Positions 60,481 to 64,000 of a stretch of DNA of 64,000 nucleotides are shown piece after piece. The notes beneath the pieces were generated by a model. The model was not told where the DNA came from and made no database searches. It was given only the letters and a program-made list of their open reading frames with translations. The DNA comes from DASQHW01 sp963837155. Its GTDB lineage: Bacteria; Actinomycetota; Acidimicrobiia; IMCC26256; PALSA-610. The position numbers and the translations under genes are program-made. Position 1 is the first letter of the stretch. Each line of letters begins with the position of its first letter. The DNA lies in NCBI GenBank assembly GCA_963837155.1, contig CAWIMB010000001.1:248001-312000 (forward strand). Direction: 5' to 3'.

Positions 60481-62276
60481 CGCGGACGCTCCTCCACCAC
60501 TTCGGCGCCGAGATCGGCGACCAGACGGGCGACCGAGTCGCTGGGCGGCGCATCATGCGCGTCGACGAGGTCGTGAAGATCGACCGCGTCGTCCTCCGGC
60601 GGCTGCGGCGCGCCGGTGGTTTCAACCGATGTTGCAGGCGGGCGCAACGCCTCGGTCGCGTCGAAGTTGTGCGCGCGCACCTTGAAACGCGGCTCGGTAC
60701 CGAGCCGCGACGCGAATGCTTCTTTGATCGCGGTCGCTTCCTTGCGGAATCGCTCGTTGAGCGCATCCTTCCGGCGCGCCGGCACGCCGAACACGATCAC
60801 GCCGGCGTCGATCGCAATCGGCTGCGCGTCCTGCACCGCGGCACGCACCGGGGCTTTCAACGCGCCGAGGACCTCGGGCCACGCCTCGATGACGTCGTCG
60901 AGCGTGAAGTTCCCGCTCGTCGCAACCGCTTCGGGCACTGGCGGCGGATCGGCGGGTGGATCGCTCACCGGTTGCGCGAGTTCGGGTTCGGGCTCCGGTG
61001 CGGCCTTCGCGGCGGGGCGCCGCCGGCTCGCGAGCACCGGACCGTTGGGGTCGGGCGCGGACCGTTCGACAGCCGCGGCCGGTGCGACGTTTGCAGCACC
61101 CGCAGCCGGGGCGGCACCGTTCGCAAGCTTCTGTTCGAGACGCTCGATGCGGTCGACCAGCGTCTCCTCACGCGTGCGCGCGTCGCGGCGCGCAATACGG
61201 AGCAACGCGATCTCGAGCACAAGGCGCGGATCGGAAACCGCTTGGCCGCGGATATCGATGATCGCCTGGCCGAGGATCTCCAGCGCGCGGACGATCGCGG
61301 CATTGCCCATCTCCTTGGCGACCGCGGTGAGGCGCGCTGACTCCTCGGGTGGGCCGTCGTAGGGAACGCGTCCCGACGCGTTCGACTGGAGGAACGCGTC
61401 GCGCAGCGTGCGCAACAGGTCGTCGGCAATACGGCGGGGGTCATGGCCGGCCGCGAGCAGATCGTGCACGCCGACGAGCACGCTCGCGACGTCCTCGTTC
61501 GCCGCCGCCTCCAGTACGGCGAGCCGCTGCTCGAACGGCGCCCCGCCGAACGCGATCTGTACCTGCTGGGCGTCGAGCCGTCCCGCGCCGACCGCGAGCG
61601 CCTGGTCGAGAAGCGACAGAGCATCGCGCGCGGAGCCGGCCCCGCGGCGGGCGATGATGTCGAGGGCATCGGCATCGGATTCCACGCCTTCCCGCGCCAG
61701 GATGTCGGCGAGGTGGCCGACCAGCTGCCCGTGCGAGAGCAGGTTGAACTCGAAGTGCTGGGTGCGCGAGCGGATCGTCGGCAGCACCTTTTGGGGATCG
61801 GTGGTGGCCAGCACGAACACGACGTGGGCGGGCGGCTCCTCGAGCGTCTTCAACAGGGTGTTCGACGCCGCGGCGGACAGCATGTGCACCTCGTCGACGA
61901 TGTAGACCTTGCGCCGGCTCGACGCCCCCACGCCGAGATGCACGCTTTGGATGAGGTCGCGCATCGCTTCGACGCCATTGTTGGACGCAGCGTCGAGTTC
62001 GACCAGGTCGTAGAAGGTGCTGGTGGCGACCGCCTCACAGTTCTCGCACACGCCGCACGGTTCGCCGTCGTCGCGCAGCTGGAGACAGTTGAGCGCGCGA
62101 GCGAGGATGCGCGCGGTGGTCGTCTTTCCTGTACCACGAGGTCCGGAGAAGAGGTAGGCGTGGCCGACACGGTCTTCCCGCACCGCATTTTTCAGCGCAG
62201 TCGTGACGTGTTCCTGCCCGACGAGCTGCGCGAAAAGCTGCGGCCGGTGCTTGCGGTACAGGCTGTGCGACGCCAC
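60477..62276 (-). CDS. dnaX: DNA polymerase III subunit gamma/tau
   Basis: This is a 599-residue clamp-loader ATPase. It has the N-terminal SLYRKHRPQLFAQLVGQEHV, Walker A FSGPRGTGKTTTARILA, a zinc-binding insertion with four cysteines (CLQLRDDGEPCGVCENC), Walker B VYIVDEVHMLS, the SRC motif RSRTQHFEF, and domain III. A proline/alanine-rich linker (about residues 400-450) and the C-terminal tau-like domain follow. It loads the sliding clamp at replication forks. It is the first gene of the operon with ybaB and recR. No frameshift is seen in this gene. Confidence 0.95.
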   Translation of the reverse strand: MASHSLYRKHRPQLFAQLVGQEHVTTALKNAVREDRVGHAYLFSGPRGTGKTTTARILARALNCLQLRDDGEPCGVCENCEAVATSTFYDLVELDAASNNGVEAMRDLIQSVHLGVGASSRRKVYIVDEVHMLSAAASNTLLKTLEEPPAHVVFVLATTDPQKVLPTIRSRTQHFEFNLLSHGQLVGHLADILAREGVESDADALDIIARRGAGSARDALSLLDQALAVGAGRLDAQQVQIAFGGAPFEQRLAVLEAAANEDVASVLVGVHDLLAAGHDPRRIADDLLRTLRDAFLQSNASGRVPYDGPPEESARLTAVAKEMGNAAIVRALEILGQAIIDIRGQAVSDPRLVLEIALLRIARRDARTREETLVDRIERLEQKLANGAAPAAGAANVAPAAAVERSAPDPNGPVLASRRRPAAKAAPEPEPELAQPVSDPPADPPPVPEAVATSGNFTLDDVIEAWPEVLGALKAPVRAAVQDAQPIAIDAGVIVFGVPARRKDALNERFRKEATAIKEAFASRLGTEPRFKVRAHNFDATEALRPPATSVETTGAPQPPEDDAVDLHDLVDAHDAPPSDSVARLVADLGAEVVEERPR

Positions 62277-62329
62277 ACCTTGACGCTACCGGCTGCGACC
62301 CAGCCTGAGAGGCCGAACGTGCACCGACT

Positions 62330-62371
62330 GAGTCACACAAATGACCCGGATACGCGGGACATGTGTGACTC
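62330..62371. repeat. Intergenic palindrome upstream of dnaX
   Basis: Perfect 10-bp arms GAGTCACACA (62330-62339) and TGTGTGACTC (62362-62371) surround a 22-nt loop with further partial pairing (ACCCG/CGGG). It lies 53 bp upstream of the dnaX start and 51 bp before the SRP RNA gene. It may be an operator or another member of the intergenic palindromes. Confidence 0.5.
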
Positions 62372-62422
62372 GTTCGGAGGCGACCGGCTGCGACGTACGG
62401 CGCGGCCGCTAGCCTTCCCGCT

Positions 62423-62551
62423 GGCCCGCTCGCGCCGCGCCGGGTCCGGCGCGACGAACGCCCGTGAACCGAGTCAGATCCGGAAGGAAGCAGCTCTCAG
62501 CGGAAGCGTTTGGGTGCCGCCGGGTCGCCTGGCGCGTGCTGCGAGCGGGCC
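62423..62551 (+). ncRNA. ffs: Bacterial signal recognition particle RNA (small type)
   Basis: The apical hallmark GTCAGATCCGGAAGGAAGCAGC (SRP54/Ffh-binding loop with the GGAAG tetraloop region) is present at about 62477-62498, flanked by the complementary GAACGCCCGTGAACC and GGTGCCGCCGGG stretches. The ends pair perfectly over 11 bp (GGCCCGCTCGC with GCGAGCGGGCC). It binds Ffh for co-translational membrane targeting. Its position upstream of dnaX and beside tRNA-Ser is common in bacteria. The exact ends are estimated from the stem. Confidence 0.85.
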
Positions 62552-62556
62552 GCTCG

Positions 62557-62641
62557 GGAGGGATGCGAGAGCGGACGAATCGGCACGCCTGGAGAGCGTG
62601 TGAGGGGCAACCTTCCGTGGGTTCGAATCCCACTCCCTCCG
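62557..62641 (+). tRNA. tRNA-Ser (anticodon GGA)
   Basis: An 85-nt class II tRNA: acceptor GGAGGGA pairs with TCCCTCC, discriminator G; anticodon stem CACGC/GCGTG with loop CTGGAGA giving anticodon GGA; long variable arm (TGAGGGGCAACCTTCC); T arm GTGGGTTCGAATCCCAC. CCA is not encoded. It lies 5 bp after the SRP RNA. Confidence 0.95.
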
Positions 62642-62656
62642 CTTGGCGGCTCGCGG

Positions 62657-62827
62657 TCAGGAGGCGCGCGCCTGACGGTATTCCTCGATTGCGTCAACGG
62701 GAATGTGCGCGATGCCGTCGATCATCACGTATCGGATTCGCTGCTCACGGACAAGCACAAGCAACTCTCGTGTCGTGATTCCCAGCATGCGGGCCGCTTC
62801 GGTCGCTCGGAGCGGGTCAGTCGGCAT
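62657..62827 (-). CDS. Very small excisionase-like helix-turn-helix protein, 56 aa
   Basis: The frame from ATG 62827 reads MPTDPLRATEAARMLGITTR, then ELLVLVREQRIRYVMIDGIA, then HIPVDAIEEYRQARAS. This is a complete MerR/Xis-type (HTH_17) fold: a helix-turn-helix followed by a beta wing and a final helix. The ATG overlaps the preceding 69-aa gene by 11 bp and ends 16 bp from tRNA-Ser. It may regulate that gene, or be a relic of an element once inserted at the tRNA. It is short but its fit to the fold is good. Confidence 0.72.
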   Translation of the reverse strand: MPTDPLRATEAARMLGITTRELLVLVREQRIRYVMIDGIAHIPVDAIEEYRQARAS

Positions 62828-63026
62828 CGCTGCCTCCCTCGGGATCGCGAAAGCCGAGTTTACGGCTCACGAGACGGATGTCGGCCTCGACGCTCAGGAC
62901 GACAGCGAGGTGTCCACTCACAATGAGCGCATCGCGGCCATCCTCCAGCGCGGCAAGGAGGGTGAGCGCCTCATCGAGGGAGTGCCGGACGTCCGCGGGA
63001 GGTTCGATCGGAGCGTCGGACGCCAT
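62817..63026 (-). CDS. Small protein, 69 aa, unknown
   Basis: The frame from ATG 63026 gives an acidic 69-residue protein (ASDAPIEPPADVRHSLDEAL, TLLAALEDGRDALIVSGHLA, VVLSVEADIRLVSRKLGFRD). It is predicted to have one long helix, a beta strand pair and a helix. No family is recognised. It overlaps the following helix-turn-helix gene by 11 bp, a layout seen in small toxin-antitoxin and regulatory pairs. There is no signal peptide. Confidence 0.55.
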   Translation of the reverse strand: MASDAPIEPPADVRHSLDEALTLLAALEDGRDALIVSGHLAVVLSVEADIRLVSRKLGFRDPEGGSDAD

Positions 63027-63139
63027 GGGCCGAATCGTCGCGCGCGGGTGTGACAACGCTCCCGACTTGGTCGACGAGGTGTACGAACTCGGTAGGCGGG
63101 TTTGACACCGCCTGCAGGCTCTCCGCTTGGGGCTCGCGA

Positions 63140-64000
63140 TCAGCCGCGCGATGACTCCACCGCGAAGAGGCGCCAGGCGCCGTCGATCCCCTTGAGGGTG
63201 TGTTCGCCGCGGTCGGAGAACGACGCGGCGCCGCCGAGCATCATGTCGCGCACGGTCGACGACGCCCACAGTTCGCCATCGGCCGCGGCTTGTTCGACGC
63301 GAGCCGCAAGGTGGACGGCGATGCCGGAGATGTCGAAGTCGTCGCGGATCTCGATCTCGCCTGCATGCACACCGGCGCGTATTTCGACGCCGAGGTTGCG
63401 CAACTCGCGGCACATCGCCACTCCGCAGCCCACGCCCTCCGACGGCACGTCGAAGATCGCGAGGAGACCGTCGCCGGTGCTCTTGACGACGCGGCCACCA
63501 TGCTGGTCAACGATCTTGCGGGTCAAGCGATCGTGTTGATCGATGAGCGCGTGCCACCCCGAGTCGCCCATCGCGGACGACTGGCGAGTTGAGTCGACGA
63601 TGTCGGTGAACACCACCGTTGCGAAACGCCGCGTCGTGACGCGCCTGACGCTCGCGCCCGTCACGAACTCGATCATCGGGTCGAGGATGTCGCGCCAGTT
63701 CGACAGCGCCCAGGAGAAGTGGTCGTCGCCCGAGATGTCGACGTACTGCGCGTTCGGGATGACCTCGGCCAGCGCCCGTCCCAGCGCCACGTTGATCACG
63801 CGGTCACCGGTCACGTGCATGACGAGCGTGGGGTGTGGGATGCGCTCCGGCGCGTCCCCGGCGTCAATCGCGATGATGCTTTCGACTTGCCGCCGGAAGT
63901 CGCGCGGGCTGGCCGACAGACGCATGAACCGGCCGAGCCAACGAACGAACGACGCATTGTCGGACTGGTCGGGCATGAACCAGTCGACGAACTCCTCCAC
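63140..64000 (-). CDS. Alpha/beta hydrolase-adenylyl cyclase fusion, C-terminal part (cut by window end)
   Basis: The visible 286 residues contain the end of an alpha/beta hydrolase domain (PTLVMHVTGDRVINVALGRALAEVIPNAQYVDISGDDHFSWA, with Asp/His-like catalytic positions) followed by a class III nucleotidyl cyclase domain. The metal-binding aspartates are seen in VVFTDIVDSTR and VKSTGDGLLAIFD, the latter including the purine-selecting Lys. The later transition-state motif reads GIAVHLAARVEQA, with His where most enzymes have Asn. This hydrolase-cyclase fusion is common in actinobacteria. The frame is open to the window edge. Confidence 0.88.
   Translation of the reverse strand: MEEFVDWFMPDQSDNASFVRWLGRFMRLSASPRDFRRQVESIIAIDAGDAPERIPHPTLVMHVTGDRVINVALGRALAEVIPNAQYVDISGDDHFSWALSNWRDILDPMIEFVTGASVRRVTTRRFATVVFTDIVDSTRQSSAMGDSGWHALIDQHDRLTRKIVDQHGGRVVKSTGDGLLAIFDVPSEGVGCGVAMCRELRNLGVEIRAGVHAGEIEIRDDFDISGIAVHLAARVEQAAADGELWASSTVRDMMLGGAASFSDRGEHTLKGIDGAWRLFAVESSRG

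Noticed and set aside
1..64000. CRISPR array, rRNA operon, insertion-sequence transposase, plasmid or chromosome origin
   Set aside because: No regularly spaced repeats, rRNA sequence, transposase motifs or origin signatures were seen.

Overview
This is a high-GC window from a bacterium of the phylum Actinomycetota. The markers are a WhiB-type Fe-S regulator, GTG/TTG starts, 4-bp ATGA/GTGA gene overlaps, a DUF2510 protein, a DinB/mycothiol-transferase-like protein and a MeaA-type mutase with crotonyl-CoA carboxylase/reductase. The class Acidimicrobiia is plausible but not proven by what is visible.

Layout: 1-2.9 kb holds the end of a flavin monooxygenase and an exopolysaccharide pair (Wzz-like, O-antigen ligase-like). 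2.9-5.1 kb is an Fe-S biogenesis module (ErpA, a SufR-like regulator, divergent Mrp). 5.1-11.8 kb holds a methyltransferase, a frameshifted ABC/FtsX exporter and a DUF779-aldehyde dehydrogenase pair. 12-13.65 kb is a tandem duplication of a secreted four-cysteine protein, each copy with its own hairpin terminator. 13.7-18.0 kb holds Nudix and MBL hydrolases and the selenocysteine genes selA-selB. 18-23.4 kb holds a ribbon-helix-helix protein with an operator-like repeat array, then WhiB, NfeD, two Get3/ArsA-like ATPases, a receiver-domain protein and a CysQ-like phosphatase.

A 5.1-kb integrative element (23525-28684) sits in the 3' end of tRNA-Pro(CGG). It is bounded by 47-bp identical repeats and carries a tyrosine integrase, an excisionase-like protein, two toxin-antitoxin-type pairs, and a TetR gene divergent from a membrane protein with a SecD-like head domain. 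28.8-38.1 kb holds secreted proteins, an MFS exporter, lysC-asd, a membrane-anchored cyclophilin and a peptidase S51 homologue.

38.2-52.5 kb is rich in genes of the ethylmalonyl-CoA pathway for acetyl-CoA assimilation: 3-hydroxybutyryl-CoA dehydrogenase, ethylmalonyl-CoA mutase, acyl-CoA carboxylase beta and epsilon-like subunits, epimerase, crotonyl-CoA carboxylase/reductase and thiolase, plus a class III CoA-transferase. Between them lie a tandem cupredoxin lipoprotein and a Coq4-like protein. 52.6-59.4 kb is a MoxR/DUF58/DUF4129/DUF4350/SpoIIM/RDD membrane cluster. 59.5-62.6 kb is the recombination/replication group recR-ybaB-dnaX, followed by SRP RNA and tRNA-Ser(GGA). The window ends with two very small overlapping genes and a partial hydrolase-adenylyl cyclase.

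Caution: at least thirteen otherwise intact, conserved genes are broken by single apparent frameshifts, all close to CGCG-containing tracts. I read these mainly as sequencing or assembly indels and give restored gene spans.
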